Source: Gammaproteobacteria bacterium (GTDB lineage: Bacteria > Gemmatimonadota > Gemmatimonadetes > Longimicrobiales > Gaopeijiaceae). From it: a DNA stretch of 50,573 nt. Within the stretch, counting starts at the first letter, position 1; the number at the start of each line of letters is the position of its first letter. Below the pieces are notes generated by a model that had not been told where the DNA came from, did no database searches, and saw only the letters and a list, made by a program, of their open reading frames with translations. The stretch lies in NCBI GenBank assembly GCA_009840525.1, contig VXNP01000016.1, positions 1 through 50,573 on the forward strand. The letters run 5' to 3'. The position numbers and the translations under genes are program-made. Of the stretch, positions 8,665-18,480 are shown piece by piece.

Positions 8665-9594
8665 TCAGCCTTCGAGTGGCGACGTCTGGGCCAGCAACGC
8701 CGCGATCAGAATGACTACATGAGCGACAGTCAGCTCACGGATTGCGTTGCGGCGCAATGGGCTTGCTCCACCGACGCCCCAGAGTCTCGGCGTCAGGACT
8801 CTCCAGTTCACGGCCCCCAGGATCATGACGATCACAACAAGTCCGATCTTGGTCAGCAGAATGCGCCCATAGCTCGTCGAGACCAGGGCATCCAGCGACG
8901 CAACATGAAGCCACGACGCGAGCGCACCCGTCCCGACCAGCACAGCGCCCGAGATGAGCGCGACCTGGGAAAAGAGAGGCAGAACCTCGGCCAACAGGGC
9001 GTTTCCCCGACCGGTTTGTCGCCGTTCCCTGAGTTCTGCGATGAGCACGAAGAACAGGCCTCCGATCCAGCTTCCCACGGCGAGGACGTGGAGGTATTCG
9101 GCGGGAATCGAGAGCCAGCGCAGACCTTCCACAGCTGCCGAGTGTCCGTTGAACGCGGGAAAGGCGCACATCGCCCCCGCAAGCGAACTCGCCACGATCC
9201 AGGCCGCGCGGCGGAGCTCCGACCCCCTGCCGTCCGACGCCGCGAATGCGAAGGCCGCGACCGTCACCACCGCCCCGATCGCCAACAATCGCCAGCTCAG
9301 GCCCCAGTTCGTCGCCAGCAGCAACGAAGCATCTTCCCGCCAGGGCAGGAACGGATCGCGAAAGTGGCGAAGCTGACGCCAGAACAGGAGCCCGGCTCCC
9401 GCCACGAGCGCCGTCGAACCCACCAGCCCCACGGTGCGGGCCGCCGCAATGACGGAGTGGCGCCGCCGACCCAGAACCCGGGGCGCTATGAGCCAGCGGC
9501 TGGAAGCGGCCCCCCACGTGGTGATCAGCCCGGCAAAGAACAGCCAGCCGACGAGAGCGTCGGCGATAGCCAGGACGTCGAGACCGGCGCCTAT
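8665..9594 (-). CDS. copD: CopD-family copper-resistance membrane protein
   Basis: An inner-membrane protein of about eight helices with the CopD domain (PF05425-type): WIVASSLAGAMCAF, the conserved EYLHVLAVGSWIGGLFFVL, then GTGALASWLHVASL and YGRILLTKIGLVVIVMILGAVNW. It is thought to move copper across the inner membrane with periplasmic CopC. The nearest ATG/GTG/TTG start in frame is GTG 9432, but the open frame continues about 54 codons upstream with a convincing first helix (DALVGWLFFAGLITTWGA). It reaches the stop of copC, where only an ATA (9594-9592) or a CTG (9573) could start it. I therefore give the longer extent and flag the start as unresolved; a -1 frameshift making a CopC-CopD fusion is the other explanation. 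Confidence 0.8.
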   Translation of the reverse strand: MGAGLDVLAIADALVGWLFFAGLITTWGAASSRWLIAPRVLGRRRHSVIAAARTVGLVGSTALVAGAGLLFWRQLRHFRDPFLPWREDASLLLATNWGLSWRLLAIGAVVTVAAFAFAASDGRGSELRRAAWIVASSLAGAMCAFPAFNGHSAAVEGLRWLSIPAEYLHVLAVGSWIGGLFFVLIAELRERRQTGRGNALLAEVLPLFSQVALISGAVLVGTGALASWLHVASLDALVSTSYGRILLTKIGLVVIVMILGAVNWRVLTPRLWGVGGASPLRRNAIRELTVAHVVILIAALLAQTSPLEG

Positions 9595-9980
9595 GGAACC
9601 TGGACCGTAAAGGGGATCCCGCCCCGCACCACATGGCCGTCGGCGGCCATCCCCCGCCAGACGATCGTGTAGCCGCCTTCTTCAAGGGTCCGCCCGGTCG
9701 CCACGCGGTACACCTTGTCGTCGTCGGAATCGGGGATCGCCGGCCCGGTCTCGACCACCGCATCGCCGGCCATGAGACGCACGGACACGGAGTTGTCCTG
9801 GGGAGTCTGCGTGAACCACAGACGCAACTCCTCGGGCGGCGGCACGGTCGCTTCCGCGGCTGGCGCGGACCCGCTCAGCGCAAAGTGAAGCGCGGGGCGG
9901 TCGGTCGCACCCGCAAGACCGGCGACCATCAGCAGCGCGCATCCTGCGACACTTGCCGAGACCGATCGGCGGAACCTCAT
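9591..9980 (-). CDS. copC: CopC-domain periplasmic copper-binding protein
   Basis: A 129-residue protein with a signal peptide (residues 1-26, ending GLAGA) and a CopC fold: mature N-terminus ATDRPALHFALSGSAPAAEATV, PPPEELRLWFTQ, SVRLMAGDAVV and the typical end YTIVWRGMAADGHVVRGGIPFTVQVP split over the last strands. The classical N-terminal Cu(II)-ligand His is shifted (LHFALSGSAP), so binding mode is uncertain. It starts two bases after the DUF5916 stop and its own stop abuts the copD frame, so all are one transcript. Confidence 0.85.
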   Translation of the reverse strand: MRFRRSVSASVAGCALLMVAGLAGATDRPALHFALSGSAPAAEATVPPPEELRLWFTQTPQDNSVSVRLMAGDAVVETGPAIPDSDDDKVYRVATGRTLEEGGYTIVWRGMAADGHVVRGGIPFTVQVP

Positions 9981-9982
9981 TC

Positions 9983-12277
9983 CTACCCCCCCAGCACGTT
10001 GAACTGCCGGGTGAACTTGACGATGAGCGCACGTGCCAGCGTCCCGCTCTCGACGAAGCGTCCGCCGTCGTGGTTGAGCCCGGCCGGGTAGTTCAGCCCC
10101 TGCAGGTCGTTGTAGACGATGAACAGCCCCGTGCCCGCGGTATTGAGCCAGCCGAAGCGCAGGTTGGCGGACCAGCTGTCGATCTGGTTCGAGTACTGCA
10201 CCAGCGACTGCAGGTATATGCGCGGCGTGAAGAAGTAACCGAAGTTCATCCCCAGCAGCACGGTTTCAAACTTCCCCTGCGGCAGGTCCACGTTGAAGTA
10301 GTTGATGCGGGCCGAGGTGCTGAACGACGCGCTCGGCCGGAGGGTCACGGAACCGTTTCCGCCCCAGCGGCTTCCGCTCAGGAAGTGCCCGAAGTTGATG
10401 CGCGAGGTCGCCGACAACCGGGCGATGGGGTTGCTGTTGAACACCAGTTGGGACTCCCAGCCGCGGTACGTCCCCACGGGCACGGTCACGTCGGTGCCGC
10501 GGATGGTGAAGGGCTGGTAGATGCCTTCGGTGACGAGGTTGGCGCCGGTATGGATCTGCGCTCCCGAGTGCCACTCCCAGTGGGAGTCGATATGCAGAAA
10601 GGCCGATTCCTCGAAGCCCGCCTCGACTCCGCTCTTGCGGCTGCGGTAGGTGTAGTACGAGACGTGCGGCCGGATTTCGCGAAGCCACGTGGGACGGATC
10701 CTGTACATCCAGTAGGTCTGGTAGTAGCGGTATCCGGCGCGGGGCAGGAAGCCCACTTCCGGGTTGAACCCCTCCCCGATCTCCCGGGCCTGAGCCGTCA
10801 CCGAAAAGCTCCGCGTGTTGAGATTGCCGGAGACGTCCCAGGCGTACTCGTCGTCGCCGGCTCCGGGACCGTTGGTGTTCGCGACGAAGCTGCCGATGCT
10901 GATCGCCTCGCCCAGGCCGACGGAGGCATCGACCGCCTGGGTGCGGTTGAACTCGCCCCCGGGTCCGCTCTTGTTGATGAACAGGCCCCCGACGCGCGAC
11001 CGATTCGGCAGCTCCTTCGCGAGGCGGGCGACCGAGTAGCCATGAGCGTCCGCCCCCAGGTCGCTCACGCCGCCGGTCTCGATGTGCAGCAGCCCCACGT
11101 TCAGGCCCGCGGCCCGGCCCGACAGCCGGGCACCCCCCTTGATGGGCACCGGCTGGCCCTGGTGGATGCCTATGGCGCGGCTGAAGAACAGGTCTGCGCC
11201 GCCGCCGCCCACGCTGAAGAAGCCCGCGTTCTCGAGGAAGAAGGGCCTCTTCTCGGGGAAATTGAGCCGGAAGCGGGTGAGGTTGAGCTGCTGGTCGTCA
11301 ACCTCGACCTGAGCGAAGTCGGTGTTGTAGGTGACGTCGAGCGTAAGCCCCTGGGTGACCTGGTACTTGACCTCGCCTCCGATATCGCCGCTCTGGCCGA
11401 AACCGGTCTCGCCGGGGTTGGTGTAGTCGCGGGCCGTGGATCCCAGCAGGTAGGGAGTGGCCGTCGCGAAGCGCCGGAAGGGGGGGCTGAGTCCCTCGAG
11501 GTCGCCCGCGTAGTTCAGCCGGTAGAGGTTGAACTCCCGCGGAACCGGGGTCCAGAACGACTCCTCGTTCAGGCGCCGGACGCGGCGGGAGAGGTTGAAG
11601 CCCCAGCTCCTGGCGTCGTTGCCGTAGCGCAGTGTGCTGAAGGGGATGCGGAACTCGGCGTACCAGCCGTCCTCGTCGGTGGTCGTGGCGACCGTCCAAC
11701 TGCCGTCCCAGTTCTTGTTGAAGCCGCCGCCGGAGCCCGACTGGAAGCGCTGCCGGCTGTTGAAGCCGCCACCCTGGAAGCGGCCCCCGCCACGGCCCTC
11801 GTTCGCCACCTGCCCGTCGTATTCGATGCCGGTCGGGGTGGTGCCGAAGACAAAGCCGTTCTGGTCGTCGTTGTAGGTGTCCAGCACGAACACCACGTTG
11901 TCGCTCTGGCGCACCTCGTAGTCCCGGATGCGCTCGCCGTAGGTGATGTTCTCGGGCTGGCTGTCGAACGCCCACACGCCCACGTAAAGGGCTTCCTGGT
12001 CGAACACGACCCGGACCTCGGTCCGCTCGCTGGCAGGCTGCCCGTCCATGGGCTCGCGCTGCGTGAATCCGGTCATCACCGGCGCCTGCTGCCACACCGC
12101 CTCGTTGAGAAAGCCGTCGATGTCAGGGCTCTCCGCGACCTCGGTGGCGGTGGCAACCGTGGGCAGGGCGCTTCCCGCCGCTCCGTTCGCGGGACCCGAC
12201 TGCGAGTTCTGGGCGAGCAGCGGGCCGGCGGCCAGGAAGGCCAGGGTACATGCGGACAGAACGGGACAGGATTTCAT
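9983..12277 (-). CDS. DUF5916 outer-membrane protein with CBM9-like N-terminal domain
   Basis: A 764-residue exported protein. The start chosen is ATG 12277, directly followed by a signal peptide (MKSCPVLSACTLAFLAAGPL, cut near LLAQ); the frame is open 33 codons further upstream without a signal. Residues 40-230 are a CBM9-like beta-sandwich (SPDIDGFLNEAVWQQAP, VRVVFDQEALYVGVWAFD, SDNVVFVLDTYND). The rest is the DUF5916 region, with the family motif RFRLNFPEKRPFFLENAGFF and many alternating beta-strands that suggest an outer-membrane barrel. Ligand unknown. A Gly-rich insertion (GRGGGRFQGGGFNSRQ) sits near residue 190. It is the first gene of the CopC-CopD-DoxX operon. Confidence 0.85.
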   Translation of the reverse strand: MKSCPVLSACTLAFLAAGPLLAQNSQSGPANGAAGSALPTVATATEVAESPDIDGFLNEAVWQQAPVMTGFTQREPMDGQPASERTEVRVVFDQEALYVGVWAFDSQPENITYGERIRDYEVRQSDNVVFVLDTYNDDQNGFVFGTTPTGIEYDGQVANEGRGGGRFQGGGFNSRQRFQSGSGGGFNKNWDGSWTVATTTDEDGWYAEFRIPFSTLRYGNDARSWGFNLSRRVRRLNEESFWTPVPREFNLYRLNYAGDLEGLSPPFRRFATATPYLLGSTARDYTNPGETGFGQSGDIGGEVKYQVTQGLTLDVTYNTDFAQVEVDDQQLNLTRFRLNFPEKRPFFLENAGFFSVGGGGADLFFSRAIGIHQGQPVPIKGGARLSGRAAGLNVGLLHIETGGVSDLGADAHGYSVARLAKELPNRSRVGGLFINKSGPGGEFNRTQAVDASVGLGEAISIGSFVANTNGPGAGDDEYAWDVSGNLNTRSFSVTAQAREIGEGFNPEVGFLPRAGYRYYQTYWMYRIRPTWLREIRPHVSYYTYRSRKSGVEAGFEESAFLHIDSHWEWHSGAQIHTGANLVTEGIYQPFTIRGTDVTVPVGTYRGWESQLVFNSNPIARLSATSRINFGHFLSGSRWGGNGSVTLRPSASFSTSARINYFNVDLPQGKFETVLLGMNFGYFFTPRIYLQSLVQYSNQIDSWSANLRFGWLNTAGTGLFIVYNDLQGLNYPAGLNHDGGRFVESGTLARALIVKFTRQFNVLGG

Positions 12278-12392
12278 GTCGTTCCCTTGCCGAATTGGTG
12301 GCTGCGCAGTCCTGTAATTTCGCAGAAACGGCGGGCCTTCGCCAGAGATGGGCGGCGGCGTCTGGGCGCGAGTCACCCTCCGGGAGGTGTCG

Positions 12393-13706
12393 TCAGCGGG
12401 AAGCCCGTCGCACTACTCTGACAACCGAGGGAAGCAGAATGCTCACCGCGGCGAACCGGCCGGCGAGCGATGCCGCGGCCGCGGCGGTGACGCCCACCCA
12501 CCCGAAGGCCTGCAGCAGCAGCGGGAAGCCCACCGCGATGCACACCACCTCGGTGGCGGTTGCCAGGGTCACTGGCCGGGTGCGGCGGCTCTTGATGAGG
12601 ATCCCGCGCTCGAGCGAGAGGAAGGCCGACAGGAACGGCAGGGGGATGAAGAGGATGGTCGGCAGGATGGCGAAGGCGGCCAGCTCCGGCGTGAGCCCGG
12701 AAATGGTCTCGAACCAGACCCCGGAGAAGGGCGTGAGCCCGAAGACGGCGAGACAGGCGGTGGTGGCGAGCCCCAGCGAAACGGCGAACTTGCGCAGCGG
12801 GACAAGCTGTTCCTGCCGCGGGCCCAGGAGGGCGATGGTGACCTCCTGATATGCCAGGCACACCGCGCGGAAGACGAAGGTGAGCGAGCCCACCACCGGA
12901 AAGACCGCCAGCGACTCGACCGGAGCGGGCGCCCGCCCCATGAAGAAGGTGAGCAGCGGCTGGGCCGCGAAGCCGAGCAGCGAGGTGAGCGCGAGCGGGT
13001 AGTAGAAGCGGGAGATGACGCCGTAGTTGAGGGCCGCCGGACCGGCCGGCGAGGTGTGCGCGAGGATCCGCGCCACCGATCCGCGGGCCATCCAGCGGCT
13101 GGCCGCGGCCTCGGTGCACACCCCGGCGGTCATGGCGCCGGCCGCCACGAGCGTGCCCGGGATGCCCAGCCGCGCAAGCACCAGCGCCGTCAGCGCGATG
13201 GCCGAGATGCGGGTCACCGTCCCCGCGGCGACCAGGCGCGGGCGCCCGTCGCGGATGAGCAGTCCCTGGTAGAAGCGCCGGTAGCCGATCGCCGCCGGCC
13301 ACGGGACAAGCAGCCAGAGCGCATCCTCGACGAGCAGCGCCACCTCCCCGGGGAGCGCGAGCACCTGGAGCGAGAGAAGGTCGAACACCGGGGGCAGGAG
13401 CACGAACAGGAGCACCCCCGTGGTGCCCGCGTTCAGGAGGAAGGCGAAGCGCCTGAGCTTGCGGAAGCTGTGCGCGTCCTCCGCGAGAGCCGTGGAGGTG
13501 GTCATCAGCATGACCACCGGGGACTCCACCAGCATCGCGATGGCGAAGGCGACGCCGTAGGCCGCGAGATTGATCTTGGCCTCGGGCAGGCGGGCGATGA
13601 CCGCGGCGAGGAAGGGCCCTTCGACCGCCATCATCAGCCATGTGGCGGCGAGGGGCGCCCAGAAGAGCAGGATGGACCGCTGGGAGAGCGGCGCGGGAGC
13701 TGTCAA
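12393..13706 (-). CDS. MATE-like polytopic transporter
   Basis: A 437-residue protein of about twelve helices with a MATE/flippase-like layout: an N-terminal half beginning LFWAPLAATWLMMAVEGPFLAAVIARL and a second half beginning RFYYPLALTSLLGFAAQPLLTFFMGR. Arginine/proline-rich loops separate the halves. The start is TTG 13706, overlapping the leuD stop as TTGA; the upstream 38 codons of the open frame are antisense-style reading of leuD. It is the last gene of the ilvC-ilvD-leuC-leuD run. Export of a branched-chain amino acid or intermediate is a guess from context only; drug, lipid or metabolite export are equally possible. Confidence 0.7.
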   Translation of the reverse strand: MTAPAPLSQRSILLFWAPLAATWLMMAVEGPFLAAVIARLPEAKINLAAYGVAFAIAMLVESPVVMLMTTSTALAEDAHSFRKLRRFAFLLNAGTTGVLLFVLLPPVFDLLSLQVLALPGEVALLVEDALWLLVPWPAAIGYRRFYQGLLIRDGRPRLVAAGTVTRISAIALTALVLARLGIPGTLVAAGAMTAGVCTEAAASRWMARGSVARILAHTSPAGPAALNYGVISRFYYPLALTSLLGFAAQPLLTFFMGRAPAPVESLAVFPVVGSLTFVFRAVCLAYQEVTIALLGPRQEQLVPLRKFAVSLGLATTACLAVFGLTPFSGVWFETISGLTPELAAFAILPTILFIPLPFLSAFLSLERGILIKSRRTRPVTLATATEVVCIAVGFPLLLQAFGWVGVTAAAAASLAGRFAAVSILLPSVVRVVRRASR

Positions 13707-14305
13707 CGGGTCTCGAAGCGGGTGATCTCGCTTTCGTATTGCAGCGTGAGGCCGATGTCGTCGAGGCCTTCGAGCAGACATCGGCGCCGGAAGTCGTCGA
13801 TCTCGAAGCCGAGGCGCCATCCGGCCGCGTCGGCGACGGTGCAGGCTTCCAGATCGACCGTCAGCGCGTAGCCGGGATGTGCGGCGGCGCGCCCCAGCAC
13901 CCGCGCGACCTCGTCTTCGGGCAGCGCCAGCGGCAGGATGCCGTTCTGGTAGCAGTTGGCCTGGAAGATGTCCGCGAAGCTGGGCGCGATCACCACCCGG
14001 AAGCCGTAGTCGGCGATCGACCAGGCCGCGTGCTCGCGCGAGGAGCCGCAGCCGAAGTTGCGGCCCGCCGCGAGGATGGCGGCCCCGGCGTATCCGGGCT
14101 GGTTGAGGACGAAGTCGGCGCGCGGGGAGCCGTCGGGACGGAAGCGCCAGTCGTTGAAGAGGAACTGCCCGTAGCCGGCACGCTCGACCCGCTTCAGGAA
14201 CTGCTTGGGGATGATCTGGTCGGTGTCCACGTCGGCGCGGTCGAGGGGGGCCACGATGCCTTCGACGCGGCGGAGCGGCTGGATGGCGTGGGTGGTGGTG
14301 CTCAC
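13703..14305 (-). CDS. leuD: 3-isopropylmalate dehydratase small subunit
   Basis: A 200-residue LeuD of normal length. It shows [49 protein letters not shown] (the swivelling-domain active-site loop), [19 protein letters not shown] and the C-terminal [17 protein letters not shown]. With LeuC it isomerises 2-isopropylmalate to 3-isopropylmalate in the cytoplasm. Start GTG 14305 overlaps the leuC stop as GTGA, which couples the two subunits' synthesis. Confidence 0.95.
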   Translation of the reverse strand: MSTTTHAIQPLRRVEGIVAPLDRADVDTDQIIPKQFLKRVERAGYGQFLFNDWRFRPDGSPRADFVLNQPGYAGAAILAAGRNFGCGSSREHAAWSIADYGFRVVIAPSFADIFQANCYQNGILPLALPEDEVARVLGRAAAHPGYALTVDLEACTVADAAGWRLGFEIDDFRRRCLLEGLDDIGLTLQYESEITRFETR

Positions 14306-15711
14306 GCCTGGCTCCTCACGTCGGTAAAGCGGCCCGTCACCGCGGCGGCCGCAGCCATCGCCGGGCTCACCAGGTGGGTGCGCGCCCCCCTTCCCTGCCG
14401 GCCCTCGAAGTTGCGGTTGGAGGTGGAGGCGCAGCGTTCGCCGGGCCCCGCGATGTCGTCGTTCATCCCCAGGCACATGGAGCAGCCGGACTCGCGCCAC
14501 TCGAAGCCGGCGTCGCGGAAGACACGGTCGAGCCCCTCGGCCTCGGCGGCCGCCTTCACCGCGGTGGAGCCGGGCACCACCAGGGCGTGCACGCGCGTGC
14601 TCACCTTGCCTCCGCGCGCCACCCGCGCCGCCTCGCGCAGGTCCTCGATGCGGGAGTTGGTGCACGAGCCGATGAAGACGCGGTCGAGCTCGATGTCCTG
14701 CATGGGCGTGCCCGGCTCGAGGCCCATGTAGGAGAGCGCCCGCTCGGCGGTGGCCCGGTTGTCCGGGTCGGCCAGGTCGGCCGGGTCGGGGACCCGCCCG
14801 GAGACGGGGACCACCATGCCGGGGTTGGTCCCCCAGGTGACCTGCGGCTCCAGGCCGGCCAAGTCGACCTCCACCACCCGGTCGAAGCGCGCGCCCGGGT
14901 CGGTGCCCAGGGTCGACCAGCGCGCCACCGCTTCGTCGAAGGCCTCGCCTGCGGGCGCGCGCGGGCGCCCACGCAGATACTCAAAGGTGGTCTGGTCGGG
15001 CGCGATCATGCCGGCGCGCGCGCCCGCCTCGATCGACATGTTGCACACGGTCATGCGGCCCTCCATGGAGAGCGCGCGGATCGCCTCGCCGCGGTATTCC
15101 AGCACGTGCCCGGCCCCCCCCGCCACCCCGATGCGGCCGATGGTGTGGAGGATCAGGTCCTTGGCGGTGAGCCCCGGCCCGAGGCGCCCGCGGTAGCGCA
15201 CCTCCATGCTGCGCGGGCGCTCCATGAGCAGGCACTGGGTGGCGAGCACGTGCTCGACCTGCGAGGTGCCGATCCCGAAGGCGATCGCCCCGAAGGCGCC
15301 GTGGGTGGAGGTGTGGCTGTCCCCGCACACGATGGTCATGCCGGGCTGGGTCGCGCCCAGTTCGGGGCCGATCACGTGCACGATGCCCTGCCGCTCGTGA
15401 CCCATGTCGTAGAGGGTGATGCCGTGCTCGGCGGCGTTCTCGCGGAGCGCCTCGATCTGGCGGGTCGCGACCGGGTCGGCGACCGGGAGGGAACGGTGGG
15501 TGGTGGGCACGTTGTGGTCGACGGTGGCCAGCGTCCGCTCCGGGCGCCGCACCGCGCGGCCGGCCGTGTTCAGCCCCGCGAAGGCCTGCGGCGACGTGAC
15601 CTCGTGGACCAGGTGCAGGTCGATGTAGATGAGGTCGGGGCGCCCCTCCTCGCGGCGCACGACGTGCTGCTCCCAGACCTTCTCGAACAGGGTGGTGGGT
15701 CGGGCGTTCAT
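14302..15711 (-). CDS. leuC: 3-isopropylmalate dehydratase large subunit
   Basis: A 469-residue LeuC of normal length, with the aconitase-type [4Fe-4S] ligands visible as [11 protein letters not shown] and [10 protein letters not shown]. Further family motifs are [49 protein letters not shown] and [16 protein letters not shown]. The start ATG 15711 was chosen because [16 protein letters not shown] is the family N-terminus; the 22 upstream codons are not conserved. Its ATG overlaps the stop of a ten-codon reading frame that in turn overlaps the ilvD stop (see 15708-15740). Confidence 0.96.
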   Translation of the reverse strand: MNARPTTLFEKVWEQHVVRREEGRPDLIYIDLHLVHEVTSPQAFAGLNTAGRAVRRPERTLATVDHNVPTTHRSLPVADPVATRQIEALRENAAEHGITLYDMGHERQGIVHVIGPELGATQPGMTIVCGDSHTSTHGAFGAIAFGIGTSQVEHVLATQCLLMERPRSMEVRYRGRLGPGLTAKDLILHTIGRIGVAGGAGHVLEYRGEAIRALSMEGRMTVCNMSIEAGARAGMIAPDQTTFEYLRGRPRAPAGEAFDEAVARWSTLGTDPGARFDRVVEVDLAGLEPQVTWGTNPGMVVPVSGRVPDPADLADPDNRATAERALSYMGLEPGTPMQDIELDRVFIGSCTNSRIEDLREAARVARGGKVSTRVHALVVPGSTAVKAAAEAEGLDRVFRDAGFEWRESGCSMCLGMNDDIAGPGERCASTSNRNFEGRQGRGARTHLVSPAMAAAAAVTGRFTDVRSQA

Positions 15712-15740
15712 GCGCGCTCGCCGGTGCGGGTCTCGCTCAT
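15708..15740 (-). other. Ten-codon reading frame bridging ilvD and leuC
   Basis: The ilvD stop overlaps an ATG as ATGA (15740-15737). That ATG opens a ten-codon frame, [10 protein letters not shown], whose TGA overlaps the leuC ATG as a second ATGA (15711-15708). A ribosome ending ilvD could reinitiate, translate the mini-frame and reinitiate on leuC. The arrangement is directly visible; its use as a translational relay is inference. Confidence 0.5.
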
Positions 15741-17428
15741 GCGCGGTTGGTGACCGCGCCCTCGGACGCGGACGCAACCAGGCGCGCGTACTTGCGCATG
15801 ACGCCGGTGGCGGAGCCGTTGACGGACTGCGCCGCCGGGCGCCAGGCGCTCGCCCGCTCGCGGATCTCCTCGTCGCTCAGGTCCACCGAGAGGGTGCGCG
15901 CCGCCACGTCGAAGGTGATGGTGTCGCCGTCCCGCACGGCCGCGATGGGCCCGCCGTCCACCGCCTCGGGCGCGACGTGGCCGGCCATCAGCCCGTGGGT
16001 GGCGCCCGAGAAGCGGCCGTCGGTGAGCAGCCCCACCGAGGGTCCCAGCCCCGCCCCGGTGAGCGCCGCCGTGACCGCCAGCATCTCCCGCATGCCGGGC
16101 CCGCCGCGCGGCCCCTCCCCCCGGATCACCACCACGTCCCCGGCGGAGATGGCGCCCGCCTGCACCGCCTCGAACGCGTCCTCCTCGCAGTCGAAGACGC
16201 GCGCCGGGCCGCTGTGATGGCCGCGCTCGGGGCCGGCCACCTTCAGCACGCAGCCATCGGGCGCCAGATTGCCCTTCAGGATGAGCAGGCCGCCGTGGGG
16301 CTTCACCGGGTCCTCCACGGACGAAACCACCTCCTGCCCAGCCGCCTCGGCCGCCAGCGCCGCCTCCTCCGCCACCGTGCGCCCGGTGACGGTGGCCGCG
16401 TCGCCGTCGAGCAGCCCCGCGCCCAGCAGCCGGGCCGCCAGCAGCCGCACCCCGCCCGCCGCGTGCATGTCGGTGGCCACGAAGCGGCCCCACGGCTTCA
16501 TGTCCGCGATCACCGGCGTGCGCGCGCTGATGCGGTCGAAGTCCTCCAGTTCGAGTTCCACCCCCGCCTCGCGCGCGACCGCCAGCAGGTGCAGCACCGC
16601 GTTGGTCGAGCCGCCGGTGGCCACCGCCAGGGTGACCCCGTTCGTCATCGCCTCGCGCGTGAGGATGTCGCGCGCCGTCACCCCGCGCCGCACCAGGTCG
16701 ACCGCCAGGCGGCCGCAGTCGCGCGCGACCCCCGCCTTGGCCGGGTCGGTGGCCGGCACCGAGCCGCTTCCCATCGGCGAGATGCCCATGGCCTCGAAGA
16801 CGGTCGCCATGGTGTTGGCGGTGAACTGCCCGCCGCACGAACCCGCCCCCGGGCACGCCGCGCGCTCCAGCTCGTCCAGGTCCGCCTCGCTGATGCGCCC
16901 GGCCGCGCACGCCCCGATCCCCTCGAACACGTCCTGGATGGTGACGTCGCGCCCCCGGTAGCGGCCCGGCTGAATCGACCCCCCGTAGAGCATCAGGCTG
17001 GGCAGATCCAGGCGCGCCAGCGCCATCACCGTGCCCGGAATGGTCTTGTCGCATCCGGAGATGGCCAGCACCCCGTCGAACCCGTAGGCATCCCCCACCA
17101 GCTCGATCGAATCCGCGACCAGCTCCCGGCTCACCAGCGAGGCCTTCATGCCTTCGGTCCCCATCGTGATCCCGTCCGAGATGGCGATGGTGTTGACCTC
17201 GAGCGGCATTCCCCCCGCCTCGCGGATCCCCTGCCGCACCGAGTCGGCCAGGTCGCGCAGGTGGGCGTTGCACGGCGTAGTGTCGGTCCAGGTGTTCGCG
17301 ATCGCGATCAGCGGCCTGGAGAAGTCGTCGTCCTCCATGCCGACCGCGCGCAGCATGGAGCGCGCCGCCGCCCGGTCCCGCCCGGCGACCAGCGCCTGGC
17401 TGCGGAGGGGCAGTTGCCGCGGCTTCAT
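15737..17428 (-). CDS. ilvD: Dihydroxy-acid dehydratase
   Basis: A 563-residue IlvD. Conserved iron-sulfur and active-site segments are [29 protein letters not shown] and [16 protein letters not shown]. Others are MSP-like [27 protein letters not shown] and [19 protein letters not shown]. It dehydrates 2,3-dihydroxy-isovalerate and -methylvalerate to the 2-keto acids, the step after ilvC. It starts seven bases beyond the ilvC stop and overlaps the leader frame of leuC. Confidence 0.97.
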   Translation of the reverse strand: MKPRQLPLRSQALVAGRDRAAARSMLRAVGMEDDDFSRPLIAIANTWTDTTPCNAHLRDLADSVRQGIREAGGMPLEVNTIAISDGITMGTEGMKASLVSRELVADSIELVGDAYGFDGVLAISGCDKTIPGTVMALARLDLPSLMLYGGSIQPGRYRGRDVTIQDVFEGIGACAAGRISEADLDELERAACPGAGSCGGQFTANTMATVFEAMGISPMGSGSVPATDPAKAGVARDCGRLAVDLVRRGVTARDILTREAMTNGVTLAVATGGSTNAVLHLLAVAREAGVELELEDFDRISARTPVIADMKPWGRFVATDMHAAGGVRLLAARLLGAGLLDGDAATVTGRTVAEEAALAAEAAGQEVVSSVEDPVKPHGGLLILKGNLAPDGCVLKVAGPERGHHSGPARVFDCEEDAFEAVQAGAISAGDVVVIRGEGPRGGPGMREMLAVTAALTGAGLGPSVGLLTDGRFSGATHGLMAGHVAPEAVDGGPIAAVRDGDTITFDVAARTLSVDLSDEEIRERASAWRPAAQSVNGSATGVMRKYARLVASASEGAVTNRA

Positions 17429-17435
17429 CCCCGGA

Positions 17436-18425
17436 CTAGAGCCAGGCCATGTGCGACCGCAGCTTCCTGCCCACCGTCTCGATGGGATGCTCGGCGCCTT
17501 CCACCCGCATGCGGTCGAACGCCTCGCGTCCGCCGCGCGCTTCTTCGATCCACTGGCGCGCGAAGGCTCCGGACTGCACGTCCGCCAGGATCTCCTTCAT
17601 CGCCGCGCGCGAGGCATCGCCCACAACCCGCGGACCGCTGACGTAGTCGCCGTACTCGGCGGTGTCGCTGACCTCGCGGCGCATCCCCGAGATGCCGTGC
17701 GCGTACGCCAGGTCCACAATCAGCTTCAGCTCGTGCAGGCATTCGAAGTAGGCGAGGGCGGGATCGTAGCCGGCTTCCACGAGCGTCTCGAAGCCGGCCT
17801 GAACCAGCGCGGTGAAGCCCCCGCACAGCACCGCCTGCTCCCCGAACAGGTCGGTCTCGGTCTCCGCTGCAAACGTCGTCTCGAGGATGCCCGCCCGTGC
17901 GCATCCCAGCCCCGCGGCGTACGCCCGGGCGAACTCGGTCGCGCCGCCGCTGGCATCCTGATGAACCCCGTAGAGCGCCGGCACCCCGCGGCCCGCGACG
18001 AACTCCTCGCGCACGCGGTTCCCGGGGGACTTGGGCGCGATGAGGATGACGTCGGTGTGCTCCGGCGCCACGATCTCGCCGTAGTGGACGTTGAATCCGT
18101 GGGCGAAGACGAGGGTGTCCCCGGCGTCCAGGTGCCCCTCGATCTCGGCCTCGTACACGTCCCGCTGGATCGTGTCGGGAATGAGAATCGAGACGACCGT
18201 GGCCCCGGCTGCGGCGTCGGCGACGGAGGCCACCTCGAGCCCGTCGGCCCGCGCCTTGTCCGCGGACGAACTTCCCTCGTAGAGACCCACCACGACGTCG
18301 GCTCCCGAGTCCCGCAGGTTCAGGGCGTGCGCATGCCCCTGGCTGCCGTAGCCGATGACGGCCACGGACCGTCCCTGAAGGAGTTCGGTGGAAGCCCCGT
18401 TGCTTCCCATCGTCGCTTCGCTCAT
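17436..18425 (-). CDS. ilvC: Ketol-acid reductoisomerase, class I
   Basis: A 329-residue short-chain (class I) KARI. The Rossmann motif is [20 protein letters not shown]; catalytic residues lie in [15 protein letters not shown] and [16 protein letters not shown]. It converts acetolactate or acetohydroxybutyrate to the dihydroxy acid. The loop after the second beta-strand reads [12 protein letters not shown]: a Glu stands where NADPH-dependent enzymes usually have Arg or other phosphate-binding residues, which suggests NADH use. Start ATG 18425 is preceded by GAGGA nine bases upstream. It follows a terminator that separates it from leuA. Confidence 0.96.
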   Translation of the reverse strand: MSEATMGSNGASTELLQGRSVAVIGYGSQGHAHALNLRDSGADVVVGLYEGSSSADKARADGLEVASVADAAAGATVVSILIPDTIQRDVYEAEIEGHLDAGDTLVFAHGFNVHYGEIVAPEHTDVILIAPKSPGNRVREEFVAGRGVPALYGVHQDASGGATEFARAYAAGLGCARAGILETTFAAETETDLFGEQAVLCGGFTALVQAGFETLVEAGYDPALAYFECLHELKLIVDLAYAHGISGMRREVSDTAEYGDYVSGPRVVGDASRAAMKEILADVQSGAFARQWIEEARGGREAFDRMRVEGAEHPIETVGRKLRSHMAWL

Positions 18426-18480
18426 CTGCCGGTATCCTCGTTCTGTGCGCGCGCCCGTGCGCGCGGCTGCTCTAAAGTGG

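Noticed and set aside
8735-9763. 342-residue minus-strand frame overlapping copC and copD
   Set aside because: Arg/Pro-rich and out of frame with both recognised domains; the CopC and CopD frames carry the conserved motifs.
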